Source: Symsagittifera roscoffensis (lineage: Eukaryota; Xenacoelomorpha; Acoela; Convolutidae). Taken from it: a stretch of DNA of 64,000 bases. Of the stretch, positions 10,291 through 23,223 are shown piece after piece. The notes under the pieces were generated by a model, which worked only from the letters and a program-made list of their open reading frames with translations, had not been told where the DNA came from and searched no databases. The position numbers and the translations under genes were made by a program. Location: contig NC_087067.1 of the NCBI RefSeq assembly GCF_963678635.1, positions 1,738,001-1,802,000 on the forward strand. The letters run 5' to 3'. Position 1 is the stretch's first letter. Every line of letters starts with the position of its first letter.

Positions 10291-10447
10291 ATTATTTGTA
10301 GGTACCTAATTTTGCGTGGAAAATAAAAAAAAAAAACTTTGTATCTGAATTTTGAAAATTGTTTTCCTCAGCGGGTTAGGCTTCTGGGTACGTAACTTTA
10401 AAAATTGATTTTTCAAGGTCAGAACAATAATTTGCTTTCAGAAAAAA

Positions 10448-11787
10448 ATGTTTGAGACTTCAGTGGGCGATGCCTACAGATGCATCGATCCTGAACTCTT
10501 GAATGAGAAGCACTTGGAGCATAATCTTAGAGTAGACGGTCGACAGCTCTTGGAATCGCGCCCTATTCTCATCAGTAGCGGAGATATCAAAAGTTGCGAC
10601 TCTAGTTCTTCAGTTAGAATTGGAAACACTAAGGTTTATTTTTCTCCTAACGAACAAACATTTAGTGGCAATGAGCATTTTTTTTTCAGTTCTCATAGTG
10701 GTTAACAGTCATTAATTTGAGGAAGCGTTTATCGAGGTAAAATAATACAGGTTTAGGTTATGTGTGGAGTCAATATGAGACTGTGCAAACCCATTCTGCA
10801 GTATCCTGGCAGAGGTCTTCTGCATATCAGAACCCAAACTAGTTTCTCCAACCCTTTCCAAAGAAGTCACAAACGAAATGCCGTTCTCAGTGACGTCATT
10901 TCAGAGACTATTTTGTCATCTTCCTTTTTGGATCTGAACAGTTTGTGTGTTAAGCGTGGAGTGCTTTGCTGGTGTTTGATGCTCGACCTGACAGTGATTG
11001 AAGATGACGGCTCATTGGTCGATGCTCTCATTTTTGCAGCTGTTTTGGCCCTGAAAAAAGTGAAGCTACCTAAAGTTGATCTAGATGAAGAATTTGAAGT
11101 GAACGGTGTTGATGTTTCGCAGTCAGGTAAATTTTAAAGGTACCGCGATCAATACATTGTCTTATATAGTTTTTCATTTCTTGGAGATTAATTTTATTAT
11201 TCTAGGGGTCTTATAGCTCATGGTTTTTTAGTATTCAGATAGTTCCTTGTCAATGTTTCTTGATATTTCCTCAGATATTTCCTCAGATAGTTCCTTCAGA
11301 TAGTTCCTTCAGATATATTCAGATATTTCCTTCAAAAATACCTTGTCATTGTTTCTTGTTTTGACCTAAGTGATCTTCGAGCATTCCTGACGGCAAGATT
11401 TGTTGCCACTTTGGAATTTTATTTTGGTTGATTTTAAATTGAAGTCAATCACTTCTGAAAATCAGCGATTTTTTGAAAACGCTCCTAAATAATTTAATTC
11501 CTTTCGAACTATTCCTTGTCTGTTTAGAACTCTTGAAGTTGTCTGATAATACTCCAGTCATGACTACATTTCTCTCTATGTCCTCACCTCGCAATCGGGG
11601 GCATAATGTGATAGTGATGGATCCGAATGATCAAGAGGAAAGTATCCCTTCATCGGGAGTGATAAGAGTGACAGTACTCGGAGACAACTGCAAATTTGCT
11701 CAAAATGGAACTGTTTTGTTAAACTCTCATTTTGTTTTTGAAGAAGCTAAAAAGAGAACCAAGTTTATGTTAAAGCTTATGAATTAA
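10448..11787 (+). CDS. EXOSC8: Exosome complex component Rrp43-type, three exons
   Basis: Exons: 10448-10633 (phase 0 end), 10757-11126 (phase 1 end), 11528-11787 with stop TAA. The splices join GNTK to VMCGV and SQS to ELLKLSD, giving 271 residues (human EXOSC8 has 276). Diagnostic strings include LRVDGRQLLESRP (RPDGRE motif of RNase PH-fold subunits), SSSSVRIGNTKVMCGV, LCVKRGVLCWCLMLDLTVIE and DDGSLVDALIFAAVLALKKV. The C-terminal domain contains DNTPVMTTFLSM and NVIVMDPNDQEESIPSSGVI. The protein is one of six catalytically inert RNase PH-like ring subunits of the RNA exosome, which processes and degrades RNA from the 3' end in nucleus and cytoplasm. A TTTGCTTTCAG acceptor-like site ends only 6 nt before the ATG. 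EXOSC7 and EXOSC9 are the alternatives, but the second-domain match favours EXOSC8. Confidence 0.92.
11230..11335 (+). repeat. Short repeats in EXOSC8 intron 2
   Basis: Imperfect tandem copies of a CAGATAGTTCCTT / CAGATATTTCCT unit in the intron between the second and third EXOSC8 exons. It is probably a simple minisatellite. Confidence 0.7.
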
Positions 11788-12251
11788 TTTCATTTTTTTT
11801 TGCTGTATTAGAGTCGGTTCATAGTTCAAAATATTTAGACGATAAAAATATCACAGAAAAGCCAACCATTAAGATAGTTGACGAATAATTGAAAACAAAG
11901 TCTCAGCATATTCTAAAAAGATACTCTTATGATATATGAGTCCCTATAAATGACCACGTATCATGACGAAAACATGTCTTAGCTCGTAAATTGATAATTA
12001 TTTGAAAGGTGACCATTTAGGAACATGCCCAATATATTTTGAAACATTTTTTTTCGATAGCGAAACATACATTAAAATTCCCTCTTTACCATCCGCATTC
12101 GAAGTCGCAAAGATTACAAATTTCAGCAAAATTGAACTTCGAGTGGTAATTAGTTATCCTACTGATGATTTCAAAGTCCTGTAATAATTGAAACCAGCCA
12201 TCTGCTTCAAATAATAATTACGCTTGCGATAAGCCAGCGTTATTAAACTGG

Positions 12252-12257
12252 AATAAA
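12252..12257 (+). terminator. Possible polyadenylation signal of EXOSC8
   Basis: AATAAA about 465 bp after the EXOSC8 stop codon, the first exact hexamer noticed on the + strand. Confidence 0.4.
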
Positions 12258-14051
12258 GACTTTTCACTTCTTTTCACTTCTCTTCTTACCTTCTCTTAGC
12301 ATTTTTCAGGTTGCTTCCCCCATGGCCTGTGTTCGAGTCATGGCCTGGATTCAGTATCAAGAAAATTGAAAAAAAAAATTCCGACAAAAATTAATTGTTA
12401 GTTTTTTCTTTGTTTGCTCAAGTTTTGTCGGCTAAATTGCAAGTGCAAGTGTTGTTCATTCTAATTTCAAAAGGGGACTTGAAACATTTTAAAAAGCTTT
12501 CATAAATTTTTTTTTCGGTTCAGTTGGTGTCAAAGATGGTCGGCTTAGTTGCCCCATCACTGGTTTTTTTTTTGCTGTAAACAACTTACATTGTAGTTTC
12601 AAGTGCAGTTGTTGTCCATTGTTGTTTAATGTGGGACTTTTTAATATAAAAGCATATTTTTTTCGGCTCAACTTGTGTCTGCTTAAAGGTGTTCCGTTGT
12701 TGCTGATTTGAGCAAGTGTGAGGCATGTTTGCCTGGAATGAATTTCTATCGCGACATGAAAGTTTATATGACCTAGTTTCTTTCAAAAATTTCCATTTTC
12801 GGCTTTATATTTTTCTCCTCTGTAATAATAATAAATCGTTGTGGTAAACAGTTCTATTGTGGTAATTAATTAAACAAATTTATAAACCACGCCAAGATTT
12901 TTACTATCTGGGAGAACACCATTGGTTCTACAGATACGATCCGTTCACAGGTGTCTCAGCACAAATTCATTAAGTATATTTTTGATACAGAAAAATGAAT
13001 GAATTCTCAATCTTCATTTTGCTTTTATTTAAGTTTTATTACATTTGTTTTCCATTTTGTGTTCTGGTTTTGGAATTTTCACGACGATTATATAACTGCT
13101 TCAGACGGTTCTTAGAGGCAACTTTTCCCAATTGCTTATCCATCCCGACTTTGCGTGCTTTCATGTTGGTTTTTTTATATACTGTTACAAAACGATTTAA
13201 ATTCTCTGCAAGAATACCTTGCAGCTCTTCGTTCAAAGTGGTTCAATTTAAAAATCAAAATTAGTTTATAAATTATATTACATTTTATAGTTTTGTTTTA
13301 AGTTTCAAATTGAGAGACAAAAACATTAAGAAACTTTGTATCGACTAGTTTTGAAAATAACTAGCACCAGAACTCGTGGTAAAGTTTGTTTCAATCTTTC
13401 CAGTTTTTAAACTGAATGAAATTGAAATTTTTTCTGATGTACCCGTGTCTTTGTTTCTTCCGGTCGCAGTCTCAAAACCTGAGACAAGCTTGACCGCTGA
13501 CTCACTGGCAGGGCAAGGGAAAACTTAACTGATATATTCCAATAGACAGATTTTTTCAGAGATTTTCCGAAGTGAACCTTCGTATCGTTTTTAGCCGGCC
13601 GGGATCTCACAACATAAGACAAGATTTATTGCAGACAGGGCACTTGGAAAATAATTTATTTTCAGGAGAACAGCAAAGCAAACAACAGTTTTTAAATATT
13701 TTCAAAATTTAAAAAAATAATAACTTTTTTGTTGATTTAAGACAGTAGGGGACATAAAACATTTATTCGATCTCGCGTGATTTCAATTTAATTACTTTCA
13801 TCACAAAAATGAATAACGTGAATCACGTCAAACAAAAAACTAAGTCTTTTGCAAAATATCAATCTCTATAGGTTCAAATAAAATTGCTAATTCTGACCAT
13901 TGCTTACTTTTTTGCTTTTTCTAGTCAATGTTTTGTTCTAGTCGTTTTCCGGCAATGTTTTGTTCCAGTCGTTCACCCTTGCATGTCTTGATTCCTCTGT
14001 TGATGCTCTTTTTTTTGTACGAGCTCCTTTCTTTTATTGATGCTCCTTTCT
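12258..14051. other. No gene recognised
   Basis: AT-rich. Two stretches near 12415-12450 and 12530-12560 share GTCGGCT(A/T)A(A/G)TTGC with 34836-34853, so they belong to a dispersed repeat. A 90-codon hydrophobic frame at 12995-13264 has no family match and I do not call it a gene. Confidence 0.4.
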
Positions 14052-14600
14052 TTTGTACGAGCACCGATACAACATTGTTTGCGGTTTAATCAAGCCCTTG
14101 TTTTTGGCCGCCGACTTGATTTGGTCCTCACATTTGATTAATCTTTCGAATAAGTATATATACTTATTGTTCGCCGCGTTGGCTGTTTTCATCTACTAGC
14201 TTGTAAGCCGGACAGCTTTGTCCGCAAAAAAGACATGCAAATAACTAAGAACAAGAGTCTCTTAAGATCACCCGGTAATATATGACAAGATATAATGCCA
14301 TCGTACTTCAGTTTTTTATCTTAAGTTTTTTGAACAATCAAGTTATTCGCTGTTACATCTTCAGACACCCTTGCATCAAAGGGTAGGTTTATTATTGATA
14401 CCCAGTCCTTATTTGAAATCTCGTGCTCTAAACCTAACGTTCATTCTTTCTTTGCTAATGTTAAATTTAATTTATTTTCGGTCCGTTCAATCGCTAGACC
14501 CCGAAAACTTTTTTTTTCCCTCATGAACATATTTTACAACATCAGTCTGAACTTTTTTGCTCTCGCTGCTCATTAATCGAAAGATATTTTTAATTGGGAG
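14052..14600 (+). repeat. Dispersed repeat B, copy 1
   Basis: Similar over about 530 bp to 18343-18870, roughly 80% by eye. Shared landmarks are ACGAGCACCGATACAAC, TACTTATTGTTCGCCGCGTT, CACCCGGTAAT, CTTGCATCAAAGGGTAGGTT and TTTTGCTCTCGCTGCT. It contains a perfect 20-bp palindrome at 14149-14168 (AATAAGTATATATACTTATT). No coding potential or terminal repeats were identified. Confidence 0.75.
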
Positions 14601-17600
14601 CAGAGTTTTTTCTGTATCTAATTGATTATTAACCGAAACTTTAAATGAATTTGAGTCTCATGTAGAATATAATGCAATTCCAACGCTTTCGAGAAAAAAA
14701 ATTGTTTTAAGCTAAAAAATGCATGGAGGTTGACCGACTGTTTCAAGTGAAGGAAAAGTTGTTTTTTTTCTCAACTCATTGTTTCGCGAGATGTGATGGT
14801 AAAATCGTGACCTGTACATAATGGCTTTTTCTGGGGATATGTGTATCAAATCAGTACCTCTAAATAATCAATTATGTTTTTTATGTATAAAAAATGAGAG
14901 AAATTACTCGCAAAATTTTTATTCTAGTTTGATGAGCGCAGTTTTTAATATTTAAATGTGAAAACTTCTCTGAAACTATAGTATTATATTTAAGTTCAAT
15001 TGGATCACTTGAAATTGCCGAAAATGAAAAATCTTTAGAGTGGAGCAATATGTCTTGAGGAAGATTACTCTTTTTTTTTTCTGATGTTCGATGTACAACA
15101 GTTTTTTTAATGGATTTTTGCTGCTTGTACTACCCAGCGTAGTGTTTAGTTACCGAATCACTTTTTTTCCAAATCAAGTCGATTAAAATTTGTTCATTTG
15201 GTGGCTGCATAAGTTCGGCAATTTAGTATCACCAGTTTGCTGATTTATTGTAGCTAGTGATTGCTAATAATCAAAAGACTGTGGTGAAGAGGCAAGTACG
15301 TGAATCTCCAGACTTTAGGTCGGACTTCAAATCTGCAACAAAGCAATTTTTTCCAAGGTTGTTTTGCCTTTCTATCGTTCACTTTTTGTCTTTTTAGAGC
15401 TGCTTTTTGCCGTTTTGTTGCTTCATTTTGCATAGTGCGGCTTCGTTTTTGTCTCAAACTGCATTAAACAGTGTAAGCTGAATAAAGTGCACTGATTTTG
15501 AGCAAAATTTTGCATGCAAATTGAAGCTGAAACAAGTTTTAGACAATGGTATGATGCAATTTCATGTGTGGGTTGCGAAAAGGGATTTCTTATACAAGTT
15601 TGTAGCTTTCTCAGGACAATTTTTTACTAGTGTTTGGGCTGCAGCTTCGCCAATTTGCAAAATTTTATAATCAAACAGTTCCGACATTAAAGATTTGAAC
15701 CCGTACACTCCTCTGCAAATTCGACCGAAATTAATGAGAATATATGAAATCGAAATTTCTGTAAACCGTCAATTACTGGCATACTGAAAAAACTCCCGTT
15801 CAAGTGAAGCGTTTAGAAGGTGAAACGTTCAAAATAAATTAAGAATTATCATAAATAAGAAGCAGTTTTTGACAGTATTGACATTTTAAAAAGATAATAT
15901 TAGAAAGTATTTACAAATCATTAGGTAACTTTTGATTCTTTTGGGTAATCAAAACAAAAAATTCGTAGTAAATATTTTTAGTAAACTCAAAATTAGTTAT
16001 ACATTGAAGACTTATAGTTATACATTGTAGTTATATATTGACGACTAAAAGATAGACGTGATTATAAATCTCCGCTGTGTTGGCTAATCAAGTTTAAGAG
16101 GACTATTATTTGGCTACTCCATTTTCATATTGATTTCTTGATTTTCGACTTGATTGGTTTTGACGTTTGTTGAACCTGCCTCATTATAAGTCCAATAGCA
16201 TCAGAAGCATAAAAGTTGATGTTTTTGGCTAATTTGAGATTCGGGGGTAGCGGCAATGTTTTTTGGAGTCGTAAATTTTTATATATCAATATTTTTAACA
16301 TTTTTTTTGGCTCACGACGTCTATCCTAACAATTTCTGACTGTCGGCCGCTCGATTTTAAATCTGCTCTGAAAATTGAATCGTAATAACTCAATCCAATG
16401 GATGTTTTTTCAATTCAGTGATAAACCAAAAGAAACAAAATTCGCGAAAGTTTTAGAATGGTTAATTTATACACAAATTTTTATACATTCCAGTATATCA
16501 GATGCAATGTTAGTGTGGTTGCCTTTAGTTTATTACATTCCATATTTTAACAAGCCAAAATACATGTGCCATACTTTTGTGCATTCCATATTTTTGTGCA
16601 ATTCAAAGGTATCTATTGCTACTTTTCGGGTGTGTTTGCTAAGTTGCAGCTTCGCTTCTGTAATTTTTGTCTCGCTGCTACAATTTCTAATAATTTAACT
16701 CTGAGGATTGCTTTCTGTGACTGGTTTTTAAAAAATTGAACATCATTGGTGACGCGCAAATGAAAATATTTTAGATGTAGTTTGCTCTCCATTTTCAAAT
16801 AACTTTTTTTTGATCTTGCGTTTTTCGTCTCGCTTTTATCCGTTAGCCTGCAATGCTGCATGGATTACAAATTGTGTATACTTTTTGAGAGTGTCAAATA
16901 TAAATAGATCAATGACGGTTTGTTGCTGCAAAGAAAACTATAGCAGTTTGATGTAATTTCTAAATCTCCAGAATAAAGTTATGCGCGGGAAAATAAACGC
17001 TCACAGAAAGTAGTATATAACTGATAATTTCTTCAATTTGGGTTGAAAAAAATTCTTTTTTTTTCAAGGGGTATTTGATATGAAAAAACTTTGTTGCGTT
17101 GCATAAATTGTTAGGCTTCGAAAATCCTCCGAATGCATTTGTCGGTTTTGGCAAATGTGAAAATTGAGCTTCAATTTATCTTTTTTTTGTGATTTTAAGC
17201 TCAGTAAAAGCTTGAAATTATTTGTTTTTCTGCAGTTTTGAGCACAAAATGAATCCTAAAAATGAACCAATTGGGCTAAGTTCTAACTTTACCGATGTAG
17301 GTGGCCTAATAATTTTTCGATTAACTTTTTTTGTTTAATTTCGTTTTTATAATTTTGCCATTTCCAATTTTTTTTCTCAAAAATTGTTTTTCAATTGAAT
17401 ATTGGTGGGGCGATCCAATTGTTATAGTTTATATTAAAAAAATTGTGCTAAAAATTGGTGATTAAAATTTAACTCATTCACATCTGAAAGTAAATTGATA
17501 TTTTCGTCAAACTTCGGGAGTTTCGAACAATTTTTTCTTCATATGACAATGAGGCGCTAGCTTGAAAAGATTAAGGCAGATAGTATGAGTTCCGGCGTGA

Positions 17601-17764
17601 CCTGAGCTGTTCCGCCGTTTATGTAGTTTGATTATGCATATATGTCTTGCTTTTTTCTGCTTATTGCCTTAATTCTCAATTAAGTCTCAGTTCTACGTCT
17701 TCGCCCCAAGATTTTCTGACTGAAGCTTTGTCGATTAGGTTTTTGAATGTTACCTTCCTTCGTA
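14601..17764. other. No gene recognised
   Basis: AT-rich sequence with many T runs and short local duplications (for example the TTATAGTTATACATT repeats near 16010-16040). No exon with convincing coding character was found. Confidence 0.45.
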
Positions 17765-18306
17765 TTGTTGCGACTTTCGATACGAAAGTAACGGAATATT
17801 TGTGCTCGGGGTGGGTTTTTTTTTCTTCAGACAAATTTCGACTTTTTAATTAGCCATTTTTGACTGAAATTTTTTATATCATTCAAAAGGTATTGTTGTC
17901 CTGAGCTTAAATTTGAAAAGATATTTCACCTGTGATCATTTTTCGTTAAGTTAGGAGGGTTTAAAGATTGCCATTTTGGCCATTTTGACCAATTTGGGAC
18001 AATTAACGCGCAATATAGTTCGCGCTATTACCGCGTAAGCGGAGATTTAATCCGTCTTATAAATCGTTCCAAATTGATTGAACGAAGCTTATTTGCCATA
18101 ATTGATTTGTTACAAGGAACAAAATCTATCTTTTTGTACTTTATATGGCGTGTGGGGGGATGATTTTCATCAAAAATTTCAAATTAAAAAAAAATTTCAT
18201 TTTAATTTATTTCATTTAATTTTTTTTATGTATTACCGCTGCTCATTAAACCTTAAAAGGCAGTCGGAACATTCAGGGCTTCGCCGTGATACGAGCAGTC
18301 TTGTTG
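17765..18306 (+). mobile_element. Helentron-like non-autonomous element, copy at 17.8 kb
   Basis: A 540-bp copy in the orientation where the GC-rich hairpin is 3'. The 5' end is TTGTTGCGACTTTCGATACG with a TTTCGATACGAAA palindrome. Near the 3' end GCAGTCGGAACA is the inverted partner of the 5' terminus. It is followed by the hairpin CAGGGCTTCGCCGTG (18274-18288, one arm mismatch) and a tail ATACGAGCAGTCTTGTT. The same structure recurs elsewhere in the window. Asymmetric terminal inverted repeats plus a 3' hairpin suggest the rolling-circle Helentron class. No coding sequence is present. Confidence 0.6.
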
Positions 18307-18342
18307 TATAAGTGTGCATATAAATGACGTGTGCATATACAA

Positions 18343-18870
18343 TGACGAGCACCGATACAACCAAACTGTTTGTGGTTATAATCAAGCCTATGTTTTTGGC
18401 TGCCGAGTTGATTTGGTCTTCAAATTTGGTTAATCTTTCGGATAAGTATAAATACTTATTGTTCGCCGCGTTGGCTTTTCTTAATATTCTACTAGCTCGT
18501 AAGACGGACAGCTTTGTCTGCAAAAAGAGAATTGCAAATAACTGAGTACAGGAGTCTCTTTGTGTCACCCGGTAATACATGACACGCCTTAATGCGATCG
18601 CACTTCAGTTTTTTATCTCAAGTTTTTTTTAACAATCAAATTGTCCGCTGTTACATCTTGAGACATCCTTGCATCAAAGGGTAGGTTTTTTATTGATACC
18701 CAGTCCTTACTTGAACTCCCCATTGTGCCCTAAGCCTCATTTTCAATCTTTTAAAATAATGTTGTTAAATTTAAGTTAATTTTGGCTCGTTCAGTCGCCA
18801 GATCTCGAAAACTCTTTTTTTCCTCATAAAAGTCACTTACATTGTCTGAAGATTTTTGCTCTCGCTGCTT
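18343..18870 (+). repeat. Dispersed repeat B, copy 2
   Basis: Second copy of the repeat at 14052-14600, starting about 37 bp after the end of the Helentron-like element. The 20-bp palindrome of copy 1 is imperfect here (GATAAGTATAAATACTTATT). Confidence 0.75.
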
Positions 18871-20724
18871 CAATTGCATTCTTCAGTTAATCAGTTAAGA
18901 TTCGGTTTTCGGATGTGGGCCTCAAATTTTCTTTTTGGTTCCATAATATAATTTTCCTTCTATTTCTGCTTTCTAACTAATTTGTGAACTTTTTGATTAA
19001 TTCAAGGTTGTACGCATTGTTTTCCAACGTGAAAAAAATCAATTTGAGGAAATTTTTTTTTAAATCACTAGAAATTCTAACAACAAGATAAATTTTAAAT
19101 GCGCATTTTTTTAAAGCGAGTTTTAATTTTAATTATTTTTTCACCTTTTTATCATCCTATATATACAGTAAAATGAAATTTACAAATCAAAAACACTTTA
19201 GTCTACATGATGTTGAAGTTTGTGGTCATCGTATTTTTTTTTTCAGTCAAATGTGTACTTTTTCCTGTGTAATGTTTTTTGTAAGTTTGATGCTAAGCCT
19301 ATTAGAAGTTATTTTTGTTTACTGGAAAATTTATTGAATAAAGCATCATTGTTTATGTCGCCTGGAGAGTTTTCGAAATACAATTAGTTTAGACGCAAAA
19401 TATTTTTTTTCGAACTCAATTGCTCCTTTCTACATGCTTTTAAATTAATTTTTGAATTTTTTTCCTATTGTTTTTCATAACTTAGTTTCGTATTTTAATT
19501 TTAAGTTTAATTGAGAAATGCATTCTTTTTTGCTCTGCTGAGTCTTTTTTTATGGGAAAACGAAAACTTTTCATTAGTTTTTATACTTGTTTTAATTATT
19601 TGTTCAAAATGCGTTCAACGTACTTGCTCTGCCATTATTTCTTCATAGTCGCATCTCTTTTATGAGCAAACGCGATTTAAGGATTGTGAATGTTTTTTTG
19701 TTAGTTTGTGGAGATGGAAATGATTTTTAAATAATCTCTGATATTGAATAATTTTTTTTCAGTGAAGCTAATTTCCAGTATTTTTTTCCTGTTAATTTTT
19801 ATTTACATTCGATGTTTTTTTTCAGTTCATCTGTTTTTCATTTTGTTGATTCTGCTTTTTGCGAGAAATTATAGCAATTTACATGATAGCATTTGTTCTG
19901 TAGAGAAATTGATGATACGATATTTCTAAATGTTTGGTTTTTGGTATCCCTAATACTTGATGTTTTGTTTGTATCAATTGAATGGGAATTCAATCCCTTC
20001 GTTTACCGTTTTGGTTGCTTTCGCATTTTTTTTAAATTTGCATAAAATGTTTGGCGTGCATTATGACTCTTCAAGTATACTCCAAATTTTGCTAAGTTTT
20101 GCTTTAATTTCTGTCACAAAACATATTTCGGAAAGTTTTTTAAAGAAATTTAAAAAGTTTTCAGAAAATAATTTGGGTTTTTTGTTATAAGAAAAACAAA
20201 CTCAGAAATGAATTCTCAATAAATTCACAAGCAACCATTTCAATTTTTTTGTGGAACCTTTCTCTCCGTTTTATTTTTTAGCGGTCAGTTAATCTGAACC
20301 GCAAAATCAAAAGCAGTTCCTTGATGAGTGGATAAAAAGATTTTGCGAACGTAGCCATTCAAGTTCAAAAAAACTAAGTATAGTCGGTTTTTGATAAAGT
20401 TGTAGAGAAAACATTCACTACGACTGTGAATAAACAATGCAATTTTTTTTATAATAAAAGTTATGTTGTTTTTTGTTTGTAAAGAAATAAGAAGATTTAA
20501 AGGATAATTTTTCAGAAATATAAGATATTAATAGTAAAATTGGTATTTTCAAGAAATGAAAAGAGAAAAAAAGAAAAATCTACAAATATTTCAAGAACGT
20601 TTAAAAAAATATATTAACTGGAGCTCGTGGAGTTCATGTCCTCAATCGAAAATTATTACTCTACGACTGATCGAGTTTTTAATTGATACATAAAAATTGA
20701 TCAATTCCAATGGTTATTTGCGGT
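18871..20724. other. No gene recognised
   Basis: Very A/T-rich with long T runs. The hydrophobic open frames at 19744-19929 and 19957-20190 read like translated poly-T and I do not call them genes. Confidence 0.45.
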
Positions 20725-21970
20725 GCCTGCTTTCAAGTGGAAACTAAATTTTGAAAAACGAAATCACTACCGAAGACAAAGTTGCTCCCCCTTTTATTGA
20801 CCAGAACGAAAACCGTAAGGGATTGGGTTTTTTATCATGTTTTTTGAGACGCTTTTGAAAGTTTTATCAATTTTTACAAACACTTAAGTTTTATGGAAAA
20901 AAGCGTATCCGTAGAAAGACCGCCTACAATTTGTGTGCCTGCATACTTCCCTGGTGTTTTTTGCTTCCCAATTTTGTCTACAGCCTTCGAAAAAGTCTGT
21001 GGGGGAATATTTGACCGATATTATTTGATTTTTTTGTTTTCTCGATAACTACCCGTCTCAAATCTGAGTTTTTGGTTTCAATGAAAATGTAAAACTCCCC
21101 TTCATCAGTGACTAGGCCCAAATCTTTTGTACATATAAAAATATGGCCCTCGGAATAGTCAAATTTTTGATTTTTTGACAGTTTTTTTGAATCTTTTTCA
21201 ACTTTTCTCGAAAAATGATCTCCTAAACCTGAAGTTGTGGATTCATTGGAGATAACAGGTAGTGGAAAGTTCTCCTGCCTGAGCGGTCACTCACAATTGT
21301 TTTAATTAAAAAATCGTCGTCATCGGAAAAATCAATTTTTTTCGAGCATTTTTTTTCTATAAATTTTATGAATATTATCAAAAAAACTCTTGATATATGA
21401 AATTTTGGGTTCAATCTGAAGAACGTGTTGTGAGAAGCTCCTTTGCATTCGCAATTACGCCCAAATTTTTTTCGAAGCAAAAATTATGGCCCTCGGAAAA
21501 GTCAAGACTTTGATTTTTTGATCGTGTTGTGACCTTTTATCTTTCTTTGGCAACTACCCTGCCAAACCTGATTTTTTGGGTTCAGTTGAAATTACAAGTT
21601 GAGTGAATATCTTCTGCATAATCGTCTACGCCCATTTTTTTTAAAGGAAAGCTTTGATTCTCGGAAATTTCAACTTTCTAATTTGTTGCCGGTTTTTACT
21701 TTTCTCGATAACTATCCTGCCAAATCTGATATCAGAAAAATTGATTGATTTCTGGTAGTTAAATTTTTGAGCTTTGATCCTTTTTTTTGGAAATTTTTTG
21801 AATTTTCTTAAAAACTACCTTATCAAATCTGAGATGAAATTTCCAATCGAAAGAAGCGCCTGCGCCTGCGCAAACTTTCCTGCAGAAGCGGCTAATCCTT
21901 ATTTTTTTTTAAAGAGAAAAGTTATATTTTTGAGAAAATTCCAAATTCTCAAAAATGTTTACTCTTTTCA
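20725..21970 (+). repeat. Dispersed, internally repetitive element C, copy 1
   Basis: The stretch CTACAGCCTTCGAAAAAGTC (20980) followed by GTGGGGGAATATTTG recurs at 34965. The GGTGCCTG...CCGAAGACAAAG part (20725-20790) recurs at 58592-58650. From about 21030 to 21960 it consists of roughly five diverged units of 150-190 bp, each with variants of TTCTCGATAACTACCCTGCC, AAATCTGA, TTTTTGGGTTCA and ATGGCCCTCGGAA. It looks like an old tandem array inside a dispersed repeat. Confidence 0.65.
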
Positions 21971-22979
21971 CTTGTTTTAGTGGAAAAACAACTAAGGTTT
22001 TGGGTAAAGTCCAACTTCTGAAATTACAAAATTCATTCTAACAAATTCAAAAATATGCTCAAAGTCTAAGCATGACGTTTTGATTGCCGTGCAAACAAAA
22101 AAGATCCAGAAAAATTGGGAAAACCCACTTTTTGGGGATATTTACAGGTTTCTGAGCTTTATTTTGCCTTGACCCTAGCATTTTTGTTTTCTGGGTCAAT
22201 TTTTATTTGAGTTGAAGCATTTTTGATTCCATCACTTTTGTTCTCTGATTCACTCTGTACTTACTTACTGAACCCCTTTACTCTTATTTTCTTGAAACCC
22301 CCTCTCATTTTGAGACCAATTAATTTGGTAATACTACTATTTTTGTATGCTCATGCAATATATTTTTAATTTTTATTTTTGTTAAGCAAATCGTATAACA
22401 TATCTAACGAGCATCGCTGTAATTTTTAGTAAACGTATTGGTGTAAAATGGTCCAAAAAACGTACTGGTCATAAATTCAATCATCATCAGCACTACGTGA
22501 CTCATTTCTGTTCGCAGTTAAAACATGTATTACACAATATTTGCGTTCAATTTCTAATTGTACATCAGGTCTGGTTGAAAAACTTATCACCTGAAAATTA
22601 CAGCAAAACAAGCTGTTTTTGTTACATTTGACAGCAGTTGTAAGAATTGAAAACAATTACTCAAAATCCAATCGAACAAATTTGCAAAAAATGAACCACC
22701 AAGAAAAAAATTGAAGACTTTTTTTTGAAAATTGAAAGCCTTCAAAAACCAGTATAACCACTCGCAGAATTTATTTTTTTTGAAAACTATATCTTGATGA
22801 TTTGCGAAACTAGATTTGGTCCTCGTTCAAATTTTAAATTGCTCATTGTTGTTTTAAAACAAGCAAGAAATTGTGCAAGTTATTAAGTTCAACCGAGTTT
22901 TCATTCGATTTTACAATTAACTCAAAGATCTAACCAGAACACATCTCAAGAGAAGTTATTTGGTTTTTGGGTTTTACAG
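21971..22979. other. No gene recognised
   Basis: AT-rich sequence upstream of the first recognised spectrin-like exon. I looked for actin-binding (calponin homology) exons here and to the left and found none. Confidence 0.4.
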
Positions 22980-23223
22980 TTCCTGGAACTTTGCATGATG
23001 GGCGAACATGCATTACTGGAAGATTCCATTCAGCAGATGGTTATGTCGGCCGAATCTAAACTGCAAGTGTGGAGTATTAAGTACGGCACTTTAGACGCTG
23101 TGAACATTCTGCTGAAAGACTACAATGAGTTTTGTGTTACGAGAAATTTCCCTCAGGCTTGTGAAACTGTAAAAAATGAAGTTGAACAGTTTTTGGCCAC
23201 ACATGCAACGAATGGGGTAAAAG
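22980..23223 (+). CDS. Spectrin-like gene, exon 1 of window
   Basis: Acceptor TTTTACAG at 22979. The frame begins FLELCMMGEHALLEDSIQQM and contains KLQVWSIKYG and VKNEVEQFLATHATNGVK. It ends AAAAG|GTTTGT in phase 1, and that G completes a GGT codon with the next exon. A donor 7 bp earlier (GGG|GTAAAA) would break the phase with exon 2, so I rejected it. An acceptor precedes this exon, so at least one more exon lies upstream. Confidence 0.8.

Noticed and set aside
12995-13264. Hydrophobic 89-codon + strand frame, with a basic frame on the opposite strand
   Set aside because: The hydrophobicity follows from T-rich sequence. Neither strand gives a recognisable protein or gene structure.
18324-18545. 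73-codon frame that looks membrane-like
   Set aside because: It lies inside dispersed repeat B, and the matching stretch at 14.1-14.3 kb does not keep the frame.
19744-20190. Two Phe/Leu/Ile-rich frames resembling membrane proteins
   Set aside because: They are translations of poly-T-rich DNA with no conserved features.
23210-23220. Alternative donor GGG|GTAAAA for the first spectrin-like exon
   Set aside because: It ends in phase 0, whereas exon 2 needs a phase 1 partner. The donor at 23223/23224 satisfies this.
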